From Chloroflexota bacterium (GTDB lineage Bacteria > Chloroflexota > Anaerolineae > Anaerolineales > UBA11858), in the NCBI GenBank assembly GCA_016865865.1, contig VGOC01000029.1:1-33197 (forward strand): a stretch of DNA of 33,197 nt, read 5' to 3'. Within the stretch, counting starts at the first letter, position 1. Every line of letters begins with the position of its first letter. Of the stretch, positions 8,843 through 15,590 are shown piece by piece. The notes below the pieces were generated by a model. The model did no database searches and was not told the DNA's origin. It saw nothing but the letters and a program-made list of their open reading frames with translations. The translations under genes and the position numbers were made by a program.

Positions 8843-9736
8843 ATGACTGAACAACATCTCCCGATTTGCGATTACGAAGGCTCCGATTACCAAATCAGCT
8901 TTTGGGATCGGGGAGGCAGAGCCTATGAAGACCAGGCCGAAGCGGTGGCTTTGCGGCGTCTGCTGCCCTCCAGCGGCAAGCTGCTCTTGGAAATTGGCGC
9001 CGGAGCTGGTCGCAACACGCCCCGCTATCATGACTTCGAGCGGGTGGCGCTGCTGGATTACTCCCTGACACAGCTTCAGCAAGCCCAGGAGCGCTTAGGA
9101 AAAAGCGACCGGTATCTCTACGTTGCCGGGGATGTGTATCGTTTACCCTTCGTGGACGCTCTATTCGACGCAGCTACGATGATCCGAGTGCTGCATCACC
9201 TGGCGGAGGCGCCTATTGCTCTGGCCCAAATCCGCCGTGTGTTGCAGCCTCACGGCGCCTTCATCCTGGAGTTCGCCAACAAACAGAATCTCAAGGCCAT
9301 CTTACGATATCTTCTGCACAGGCAAGATTGGAGTCCGTTTACAGCGGAGCCAGTGGAGTTCGCGCCCCTAAATTTCGACTTCCATCCCAAGGCTGTGCGA
9401 GCCTGGCTCAGCGAGGCCGATTTCGAGGTCGAGCGTCAACTGACTGTCTCCCATTTTCGGATCGGATTGCTCAAGCGCCTCGTCCCGGCAAAATGGTTAG
9501 TTGCTCTGGATTCACTGGCCCAATTGACGGGGGATTGGTGGCAACTGACCCCTAGCGTTTTTGTCAAATCCAGAGCTGTAGGACAGGATGGCATCCTGTC
9601 CTGCGAAGGCGCGTTCTTCCGCTGCCCTGCATGTGGGCATGAGCAATTAGATGAACTTGACCAGGTGCTCATCTGCTCAAGTTGTGGTAAAAAATGGCCT
9701 GTTGTGGACGGGATATACGATTTTCGTGATAAATGA
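8843..9736 (+). CDS. SAM-dependent methyltransferase with zinc ribbon
   Basis: This is a 297-residue class I methyltransferase. Motif I is LLLEIGAGAGRN (47-58), and the acidic motif and IRVLHHL segment follow as in Methyltransf_11 proteins. A C-terminal Trm112-like zinc ribbon is visible: C261, C264, C278 and C281 (CPAC...CSSC), then WPVVDGIYDF. The substrate is unknown; the ribbon resembles the Trm112-like segments seen beside or within many bacterial methyltransferases. ATG 8843 immediately follows a palindromic repeat and has only a weak ribosome site (GGATGAT). It lies between ugd and a toxin-antitoxin pair, with no informative functional partner. Confidence 0.9.
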   Translation: MTEQHLPICDYEGSDYQISFWDRGGRAYEDQAEAVALRRLLPSSGKLLLEIGAGAGRNTPRYHDFERVALLDYSLTQLQQAQERLGKSDRYLYVAGDVYRLPFVDALFDAATMIRVLHHLAEAPIALAQIRRVLQPHGAFILEFANKQNLKAILRYLLHRQDWSPFTAEPVEFAPLNFDFHPKAVRAWLSEADFEVERQLTVSHFRIGLLKRLVPAKWLVALDSLAQLTGDWWQLTPSVFVKSRAVGQDGILSCEGAFFRCPACGHEQLDELDQVLICSSCGKKWPVVDGIYDFRDK

Positions 9737-9757
9737 TCAACTCAGATCGCAAAAAGC

Positions 9758-9787
9758 TTGACGCGCGGTATAACCTGGAGTTATACT
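9758..9787 (+). promoter_or_regulatory. Toxin-antitoxin promoter with overlapping operator
   Basis: TTGACG (9758-9763) and TATACT (9782-9787) are 18 nt apart. A perfect inverted repeat, GTATAAC (9768-9774) and GTTATAC (9780-9786), covers the spacer and the -10. This is the layout expected for autorepression by a ribbon-helix-helix antitoxin. The predicted start of transcription falls at or next to the ATG at 9794, so the message may be leaderless. Confidence 0.65.
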
Positions 9788-9793
9788 AAGCGC

Positions 9794-10030
9794 ATGAAAA
9801 CAGCCGTATCTATACCAGACGCCTTATTTGAAAAATCTGAACATCTGGCTGCAAACTTGGGAATCAGCCGCAGCCAACTCTACGCCCGCGCTGTTCGATT
9901 GTTTGTCGAACGACACGATACCGAAGCTATCACCAACCAGCTAAATGAAGTGTATGCCTATGAGCAACCTGGCGTTGATTCGGTATTGCTCTCTATGCAA
10001 ACTAACATGCTAGAGGATGAAAATTGGTGA
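9794..10030 (+). CDS. Ribbon-helix-helix antitoxin, MazE/ChpI-like
   Basis: This 78-residue protein begins MKTAVSIPDALFEKSE, with GISRSQLYARAVRLFVE (about 24-40), a ribbon-helix-helix DNA-binding domain like that of ChpI/PemI-type antitoxins. The acidic C-terminal tail, ending MLEDENW, would wrap around and inhibit the toxin. ATG 9794 is chosen over the upstream start at 9758, because that would place the promoter inside the coding region. Its stop overlaps the toxin start in GTGA. It probably represses its own promoter through the palindrome at 9768-9786. Confidence 0.9.
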   Translation: MKTAVSIPDALFEKSEHLAANLGISRSQLYARAVRLFVERHDTEAITNQLNEVYAYEQPGVDSVLLSMQTNMLEDENW

Positions 10031-10368
10031 TCGAACAAGGAGAAATCTGGTGGGCTGAACTACCCGAACTGCGCGGCTCAGAACCGGGTTTTCGACGTCC
10101 AGTGGTGGTTGTCCAGGGCGACGCCTTCAACCGCAGCCGTATAAACACTGTTTTGTGCGTAGCGATCACATCTAATTTACGTCTGGCCAGGGCGCCTGGA
10201 AATTTGTTTATCTCAGCAGAAATATCTGGATTACCTCGAGATTCAGTAGCAAATGTGTCTCAAGTAGTCACACTTGACCGGCAATTTTTAACCGAAAGAG
10301 TCAGTAGTTTGCCTCACAATTTGGTAGAAACGATTCTAGATGGAATCATCTTGGCATTGGGCAGGTAA
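10027..10368 (+). CDS. mazF: MazF/PemK-family endoribonuclease toxin
   Basis: This 113-residue toxin cuts mRNA when free of its antitoxin. Family hallmarks are IEQGEIWWAELPE at the N-terminus, the RRPVVVVQGDAFN strand, and the catalytic Ser/Thr region near ITSNLRLARAPGN. The GTG at 10027 is chosen: it forms a 4-base overlap with the antitoxin stop, as in coupled toxin-antitoxin pairs, while the TTG at 10024 is a less likely start. A GAGGAT lies upstream. Length is typical and no residue seems missing, so the toxin is probably active. It converges with the toxin-methyltransferase fusion at 10393. Confidence 0.93.
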   Translation: MIEQGEIWWAELPELRGSEPGFRRPVVVVQGDAFNRSRINTVLCVAITSNLRLARAPGNLFISAEISGLPRDSVANVSQVVTLDRQFLTERVSSLPHNLVETILDGIILALGR

Positions 10369-10392
10369 ATGCTCTCCCATTGGGATTCTGGC

Positions 10393-11334
10393 TCAATTGC
10401 TATCTTTTTCGATACCCCAAAAATGGGATAAGCCAAAGACCTTCAACGGCGTGCCCTCCAGAAATTGCAGCATCCCCCGTAATACGCGCCCCAAAGCCCC
10501 AAACCGGGCGATGATATTATCATAGGCGCCAAAGACAATTGCGCGGGTGACAAACCTGATTGGCAAGCCCTCAAACAGCCTCATCACATCCCGCCGCGAA
10601 TAGACTTTCACATGCGGCGCAAGTTGATCGCGCCATTTCCGGGGCAACCAGTTCACCAGGGGGATGTTGCCGTATTGGTATTTCCCACGCCAATAGATAC
10701 CATGCGTTTCGAAAGGATAGCCGCGGTTGGGGCAGAATAGCACCAGCCGTCCGCCAGGGCGTAATGCCCGAACCATCTCAGCAATGGCAGCGCGGTCATC
10801 CTCAACATGCTCGATGACCTCATGACTCAGGATCAGGTCGAAGGTCCCTTCGAGAAAAGGCAAATACTCACACGCGGCGCTGACAATATGCGGCGAATTC
10901 TCGTGGGCGGCTACCGCACGCTCGAAGTCATATTCCAGGCCGATCACTTCTCCACAATGAGCGCTCAATTTTTCGACATACATCCCCACGCCGCAGCCAT
11001 TCTCCAAGGCGCGCCCGCGCACCCTCTCCCCAGCCACCTCGAGGATCATCTTCAAACGCCGATCCTGTCCAGCGCCCCAGACGTAGGATGGTTCGCCGCG
11101 CAGGGCGGCTTTGATGATCACACCAGGTTGGTTGCTTCGGCTGGCAGCCATCAAATCGCCGAAATCCAAATCATGTGTGAGGACAACACGTTGCTCACGA
11201 CGGGCTTTTTCAAGAATGTCTTCGTCGGACAAACGGTCATGTCCCTCTTCATGCAAATGAGTAGCATCATGACCCGCTTCTCGCAGCCAAAGCACGATCC
11301 TGGGGGAAATACCCATTTCGGCCAGAAACTTCAT
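10393..11334 (-). CDS. DUF5615 toxin-like / methyltransferase fusion
   Basis: This 313-residue protein joins two unrelated parts. Residues 1-74 match the DUF5615 (Mut7-C, PIN-like) toxin family: MKFLAEMGISPR, LREAGHDATHLHEEG, SDEDILEKA, and the acidic VLTHDLDFGD with D55 and D57. From about 76 it becomes a class I methyltransferase, with ALRGEPSYVW as its usual N-terminus, motif I ENGCGVGMYV (111-120) and SHEVIEHVEDDR. The toxin part stops at PGVI, short of the usual C-terminus, so a deletion probably fused two genes. The remnant of its DUF433 partner lies in frame just upstream. The methyltransferase substrate is unknown. The fused nuclease part may be inactive: E5 replaces the usual early Asp. 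Confidence 0.85.
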   Translation of the reverse strand: MKFLAEMGISPRIVLWLREAGHDATHLHEEGHDRLSDEDILEKARREQRVVLTHDLDFGDLMAASRSNQPGVIIKAALRGEPSYVWGAGQDRRLKMILEVAGERVRGRALENGCGVGMYVEKLSAHCGEVIGLEYDFERAVAAHENSPHIVSAACEYLPFLEGTFDLILSHEVIEHVEDDRAAIAEMVRALRPGGRLVLFCPNRGYPFETHGIYWRGKYQYGNIPLVNWLPRKWRDQLAPHVKVYSRRDVMRLFEGLPIRFVTRAIVFGAYDNIIARFGALGRVLRGMLQFLEGTPLKVFGLSHFWGIEKDSN

Positions 11335-11352
11335 ACCGAAACCAGTTCCAAC

Positions 11353-11442
11353 TCACGAAGCTACAGTGATCCGCATTCCTCGAATACAAGCCCTTCCGCC
11401 CATGATGTTAGGGTCGAATGTGATTCGGTCAAAACCTGTCAT
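11353..11442 (-). pseudogene. Truncated DUF433 antitoxin remnant
   Basis: A 29-codon frame reads MTGFDRITFDPNIMGGRA, then CIRGMRITVAS and stop. This is the characteristic N-terminus of DUF433 proteins, the usual antitoxin partner encoded just before DUF5615 toxins. The family normally has about 75 residues, so some 45 are missing. After the TGA the same frame continues six codons into the ATG of the fusion gene at 11334, consistent with an internal deletion. The original promoter (11475-11501) and ribosome site (GGAAAGGAAA) survive. Found by reading the spacer by eye; a family search would confirm it. Confidence 0.8.
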
Positions 11443-11474
11443 CAGAGTTTTCCTTTCCAATACTTCTAACCCCC

Positions 11475-11501
11475 ATTATACCCTCAGAGATAGAGAGTCA
11501 A
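11475..11501 (-). promoter_or_regulatory. Promoter of the decayed toxin-antitoxin locus
   Basis: On the minus strand TTGACT (11501-11496) and a consensus TATAAT (11480-11475) are 15 nt apart, a slightly short spacer. It overlaps the last codons of ubiX and precedes the DUF433 remnant, so it would now drive the toxin-methyltransferase fusion. Confidence 0.6.
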
Positions 11502-12091
11502 CCTCCTTTCCATTCGAAAAACTGGTCGTTTTCTATCCCCACCCTTGCTAATACGCGACCAACAAGGTTGTCAATCATATCATCGAGGGAGCGCGGTCGG
11601 GCGTAGAAAGCCGGCACGGGCGGGAAGATCACCGCTCCGGCTTCGGCGGCCTGATCCATGAGGCGCAAATGACCGCGGTGCAGCGGGGCTTCGCGCACGA
11701 CCAGGATCAGAGGGCGTCCTTCTTTGAGGGTCACATCGGCGGCGCGGGCGAGCAGGTTTTCGGCGTAAGAATTGGCTATAGCGGAGAGAGTTTTGATCGA
11801 GCAGGGGATGACGATCATGCCAACGGTATCGAAGGAGCCAGAAGCGATGGAAGCGGTGATATCATGGTGCTCATAGGCCACATCGGCGAGCGCCAGCACA
11901 TCAGCGACTTTCCAATCGGTCTCCTGGGCAATGGTCAGGCAGGCAGCCGGGGAAACCACCAAATGCGTTTCGATATTCTTCATGGTGCGCAGCGCTTCCA
12001 ACAACCGGATGCCCAACATAGCCCCCGAAGCTCCACTTATCCCTACAACCAACCGGCGCCGACTCGCTGACTCGCTGACTCGCCGACTCAT
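11498..12091 (-). CDS. ubiX: Flavin prenyltransferase UbiX
   Basis: This 197-residue enzyme makes prenylated FMN, the cofactor of UbiD-type decarboxylases. VVGISGASGA (about 15-24) binds the flavin phosphate, and IPCSIKTLSAIA and REAPLH are family signatures. ATG 12091 shares ATGA with the stop of menG/ubiE, so it is preferred to the ATG at 12103. The first residues, SRRVSESASRRR, are encoded by an 8-bp tandem repeat and are not part of the fold. No ubiD is in the window. The operon with MenG/UbiE suggests a quinone role, but a general prenyl-FMN supply is equally possible. Confidence 0.95.
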   Translation of the reverse strand: MSRRVSESASRRRLVVGISGASGAMLGIRLLEALRTMKNIETHLVVSPAACLTIAQETDWKVADVLALADVAYEHHDITASIASGSFDTVGMIVIPCSIKTLSAIANSYAENLLARAADVTLKEGRPLILVVREAPLHRGHLRLMDQAAEAGAVIFPPVPAFYARPRSLDDMIDNLVGRVLARVGIENDQFFEWKGG

Positions 12092-12092
12092 T
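12061..12092. repeat. 8-bp tandem repeat across the ubiX start
   Basis: Four tandem 8-mers (GACTCGCT, GACTCGCT, GACTCGCC, GACTCATT) cover the ubiX start codon and first codons. Because 8 is not a multiple of 3, gain or loss of one unit would shift the ubiX frame. Confidence 0.75.
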
Positions 12093-12804
12093 TCTTCCCC
12101 CAATGGATTGCAACTACGCCGAACATCTTACGCCGAAAATTCACTTCCCGAAAGCCCACTGCCGCCATTCGCGCTGACAACTCCTCAGCGCGCAAGAACC
12201 TGGCCGACGACTCTGGCAGATAAATGTACGCATCGGCCTGACTGGTCAACAGGCGGCCTAAAGCCGGGATGACGATGTTCATGTAGAAGCGGATCAAAGG
12301 AGAGAGTAAATTGTCAGGCGGGCGGATGGTGTCCAGGGCGACCATCATCCCGCCGGGCTTGAGCAGGCGATATTGCTCGGCCAGGGCTTTCTGAATGTCG
12401 AGGACGTTGCGCAATAGAAAGCCTGACACCACAGCATCGAATATACCATCGGTAAAAGGCGGTTTCAAAGCATCGGCGGAGGACCAGTGCACGCGGCGAC
12501 CATTTCGACGATGGCGACCGACGTGCATCATCGCCAGAGTAAAATCTGCGGCTACGGAAGTCGTCTCGGGATGTTGCCGAAGGGCCTCGAAAGCCAGATC
12601 ACCGGTGCCAGCCCCGAGGTCCAGCACGAGATTCCTGCCGGGGGGAAGGGAGGCGCGCCGGATGACCTCTCGCCTCCAACGCGCGTCCTGTCCCCCGGTC
12701 ATGAGCCGATTCATCAAATCATAACGATAGGCGATGCGGGTGAACATATCCCGCACGTAGGATGAACGCTCACTTCCTCTCGACTGAGTCATGGAGTTTG
12801 ACAT
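12088..12804 (-). CDS. menG: Demethylmenaquinone methyltransferase (MenG/UbiE)
   Basis: This 238-residue class I methyltransferase performs the last C-methylation of menaquinone (or ubiquinone) synthesis at the membrane face. YVRDMFTRIAYRYDLMNRLM (16-35) and LDLGAGTGDL (61-70) are UbiE family signatures. The protein ends FGVVAIHWGKK, a typical C-terminus. ATG 12804 is chosen because AAGGCG precedes it; the longer form would use TTG 12831, deep inside the transporter gene. It overlaps the transporter by 35 nt and ubiX by 4 nt, so the three genes form one operon. Menaquinone is the more likely substrate in this phylum (inference). Confidence 0.94.
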   Translation of the reverse strand: MSNSMTQSRGSERSSYVRDMFTRIAYRYDLMNRLMTGGQDARWRREVIRRASLPPGRNLVLDLGAGTGDLAFEALRQHPETTSVAADFTLAMMHVGRHRRNGRRVHWSSADALKPPFTDGIFDAVVSGFLLRNVLDIQKALAEQYRLLKPGGMMVALDTIRPPDNLLSPLIRFYMNIVIPALGRLLTSQADAYIYLPESSARFLRAEELSARMAAVGFREVNFRRKMFGVVAIHWGKK

Positions 12805-14149
12805 CTGCAATCGCCTTTTCGACGTTGACAAAGGGCAGCAAGATCAACCCCATTACGAAGAAGAAAATCAACGACAAGATCGCTGGCCGTAAACTACCTA
12901 AGGCCTGGTTCGTCAGGCCAAAGATCAACGGGCCAACCCAGGAAGTGCCGCGCTCGCTGACCTCGTAGAACGAATAATACTCGGCCTCCTGGCCAACAGG
13001 GATCATCTGGGCGAACAGGCTGCGGCTGATAGCCTGGCTGCCGCCCAACACCAGAGCAATGAAGGCGCCCAAAATCCAGAATTCGAGCACGCGCGATTCG
13101 CCTTGCATCCCGCCATATGCATAGGTCACAACGCCAGCCCAGATCACCAGGCTGATGAGTATCGAGCGCTTCGCGCCGACCCATCCGGCCAGTTTTCCCC
13201 AAAATAGCGCCCCCCCGAAGGCCACGAACTGGATCATCAAAATAACCATGGTGAGCGTGCCCTGGTCGAGTTCCAGCCCGCCGCGAATCAGCGGCGCGGC
13301 AGCAAAGGTGGCCGACACTGCGATCACGGTTTGGATGCCATCATTGTAGAGAAAATAGGCCAACAGATATTTGAGCGTCTCGGGGTATTTTTTGATTTCA
13401 CTGAGGGTATGTCGCAACTGGCCGAAACCAACTTTGATATACGTAGCGCCCTGCGGCAATTCACGCCTTCGCGCCCTGGCGCGTAAACGCGCCCAGGTGA
13501 TGTATGAGAAACCCAGCCACCACAAACCGGCAGAAGCCAGGTTGATGCGTACGGCGAGTCCCGTAGGGACGCCCAGTTTTTCGTGCAACTGATAGAAGAC
13601 CAGGTTGAGCAACAAAAGCAAGCCGCCGCCGAGATAGCCCATCGCCCAACCATACGAAGAGACGCGATCGCGCTGGTCTTCGCTGGCGATGTCGGGCAGG
13701 AAGGCGTTGTAGAAAACCATCGCCGCCCCGAAGGCCAGGTTTGCGATCACGAACAGGACGCCGCCCAACCACCACACCGGCCCGGTGACAACGAACAAAC
13801 CGATCGTCGCCAACGCCCCGATGGCAGCGAACAGTTGCATCATCTGTTTGCGCAGATGAGAATAATCGGCGATGGCTCCCAGAATCGGCAGGAAGAGCAC
13901 CTGCAAGAACACCGACAGGGAGACCCCGTACGGTACGAACGAATCCGGGGCTACGGGGATGCCAAGGAAACGCGCCATGCCATCGGGGTAGGCCTGGGCT
14001 GCGGCCGCCGCCAGGGAGGCCAGATAAGGTCCGAGGAAAACCGTCCCTACGGTTGTACTGAAAGCGGAGTTGGCCCAGTCGTACATGGCCCATCCAAAGA
14101 TTTCACGTTTGTCGTTGACCATTGGGCGATCAGATGTCGAAGATTTCAT
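12770..14149 (-). CDS. MFS transporter, UMF1 (Atg22-like) family
   Basis: This 459-residue major facilitator has about 12 membrane segments. The N-terminal IFGWAMYDWANSAFSTTV is a hallmark of the UMF1/Atg22 group, and a later GAFIALVLGGSQAISRSLFA segment also fits. The transported compound is unknown; yeast Atg22 exports amino acids from the vacuole, but bacterial members are not well characterised. ATG 14149 has GGAGGAA 7 nt upstream. It is the first gene of an operon with menG and ubiX, whose starts overlap it in sequence. It is divergent from the secreted HExxH protein gene. Confidence 0.92.
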   Translation of the reverse strand: MKSSTSDRPMVNDKREIFGWAMYDWANSAFSTTVGTVFLGPYLASLAAAAAQAYPDGMARFLGIPVAPDSFVPYGVSLSVFLQVLFLPILGAIADYSHLRKQMMQLFAAIGALATIGLFVVTGPVWWLGGVLFVIANLAFGAAMVFYNAFLPDIASEDQRDRVSSYGWAMGYLGGGLLLLLNLVFYQLHEKLGVPTGLAVRINLASAGLWWLGFSYITWARLRARARRRELPQGATYIKVGFGQLRHTLSEIKKYPETLKYLLAYFLYNDGIQTVIAVSATFAAAPLIRGGLELDQGTLTMVILMIQFVAFGGALFWGKLAGWVGAKRSILISLVIWAGVVTYAYGGMQGESRVLEFWILGAFIALVLGGSQAISRSLFAQMIPVGQEAEYYSFYEVSERGTSWVGPLIFGLTNQALGSLRPAILSLIFFFVMGLILLPFVNVEKAIADVKLHDSVERK

Positions 14150-14287
14150 CGAAAATTCCTCCAGGGTGTGAGTGTGTTCTATAAAACCCGCCAGGCTGTA
14201 AACCGTTCTGGTATGTCGGATACTATTGTATCACGGAAAACTGATCTTATCCTCCTCTAAGCTCTCCATGATACAATCAAGCCCGTT

Positions 14288-15571
14288 ATGTCTGTTGTAT
14301 GGCCATTGATGAGGCATATCTCACGCATCACGTTAGTCGCGTTGATAGCCATCCTCTCTCTGCAGCGAAGCGTTCTAGAGCCAGGAGATGAAACCGAACG
14401 CGTGCGCGCCTTCACACGCCAGATCGAATTCGATTACCTCACCTGGACGCTGGACGCCCTGCTCGATAAATTCGCCCAGATCGGATTAGGAACGACAGAT
14501 TTTCTTGCGCCGGATGATCGAAGCCAGATCGTGCTGGATTACCTCGATCTCGTCGGTCGAATTTTCGAGACAGAAGGCTATCTCGATGATTTTTTTACCG
14601 ATCCTCAAATCACCAACCCTGAGCTGGCCTCGCAACCGCTACGCAAGCAACTGGACCAGCTTTACAGGCAACGCCGTCACCTGACCCCCCTGGCGGAAGC
14701 GATCTTTCAGTATCAACTCAACGCCATCGCCGCTGATCTGGGGTTGACCCTCGGTGGACAATCTATTCCGCCGGTGCTTTACCAGGCAGCCCCTCTACCG
14801 CTGGCCTTGATCGTCTCCCCACGGGAGGTAATCCGCCAGGATGCCAATATCTCTCTACAATACGAATTCACCACCGATCAACGCGCCGCCCTCGAAACCC
14901 GGGTTGACCAGGCGCTGAATGTTTCATCGCTGGTAGTCAATATCGGCGGGGTGGGCATGTACCCCACCATGGTGATCCAGACCACGGACATCAACTGGCT
15001 GGCCGAGGTAGTTGCCCATGAATGGATTCACAATTTCCTGACCTTGCGTCCCTTGGGCGCCAGTTATACGAAAAATATAGAAATGCGTATCATCAATGAA
15101 ACCACCGCCAACATCGCTGGAAAAGAAATCCGCGCTGCGTTGATCCAGCGTTATTACCCTGAATTCGTTCCGCCTCCACCCCAACCTGTTGCAGAATCCA
15201 GTGAAGCATCCATCGTGGAGTCAGAGCTTCCAATCTTCGACTTCCGGGCAGAAATGCACGAAACTCGCCTCCATGTAGATCAACTGCTGACTGATGGAAA
15301 AATCGAAGAAGCTGAGGCTTATATGGAAGCCCGCCGCCATATCTTCGTGGAAAACGGTTATCCCATTCGCAAACTCAACCAGGCCTACTTCGCCTTTCAC
15401 GGCGCTTACGCAGACATACCAGGCGGCGCGGCAGGCGTAGTGGAAGATCCCGTGGGGGCGGCCGTGCGCGCCTTGCGCGCCCAAAGCCTCTCGCTGGCAG
15501 CGTTCGTCAATCGCATCTCCTGGATATGGTCTTTCGAACAACTACAGGCGGTCGTAGAAGCGACGCCTTAA
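14288..15571 (+). CDS. Exported protein with HExxH motif
   Basis: This 427-residue protein has an N-terminal hydrophobic stretch (ITLVALIAILSL) that looks like a signal peptide or anchor. The motif VAHEWIHNF is a zincin HExxH, and the following IINETTANIAGKEI supplies a Glu 22 residues later that could be the third zinc ligand, as in gluzincin-like proteases. I do not recognise a named family, and protease activity is inferred. ATG 14288 has no ribosome site and lies only about 10 nt after a TACAAT -10-like hexamer (14272-14277), so the message may be nearly leaderless. The stop is 20 nt before the DsbA-cyclophilin gene, so an operon is likely. Confidence 0.82.
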   Translation: MSVVWPLMRHISRITLVALIAILSLQRSVLEPGDETERVRAFTRQIEFDYLTWTLDALLDKFAQIGLGTTDFLAPDDRSQIVLDYLDLVGRIFETEGYLDDFFTDPQITNPELASQPLRKQLDQLYRQRRHLTPLAEAIFQYQLNAIAADLGLTLGGQSIPPVLYQAAPLPLALIVSPREVIRQDANISLQYEFTTDQRAALETRVDQALNVSSLVVNIGGVGMYPTMVIQTTDINWLAEVVAHEWIHNFLTLRPLGASYTKNIEMRIINETTANIAGKEIRAALIQRYYPEFVPPPPQPVAESSEASIVESELPIFDFRAEMHETRLHVDQLLTDGKIEEAEAYMEARRHIFVENGYPIRKLNQAYFAFHGAYADIPGGAAGVVEDPVGAAVRALRAQSLSLAAFVNRISWIWSFEQLQAVVEATP

Positions 15572-15590
15572 TCTTAATAAGGAGAAGATC

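Noticed and set aside
12805-12831. Longer menG/ubiE starting at TTG 12831
   Set aside because: TTG is a rare start and ATG 12804 has AAGGCG at a fitting distance. The added residues are not conserved in the family.
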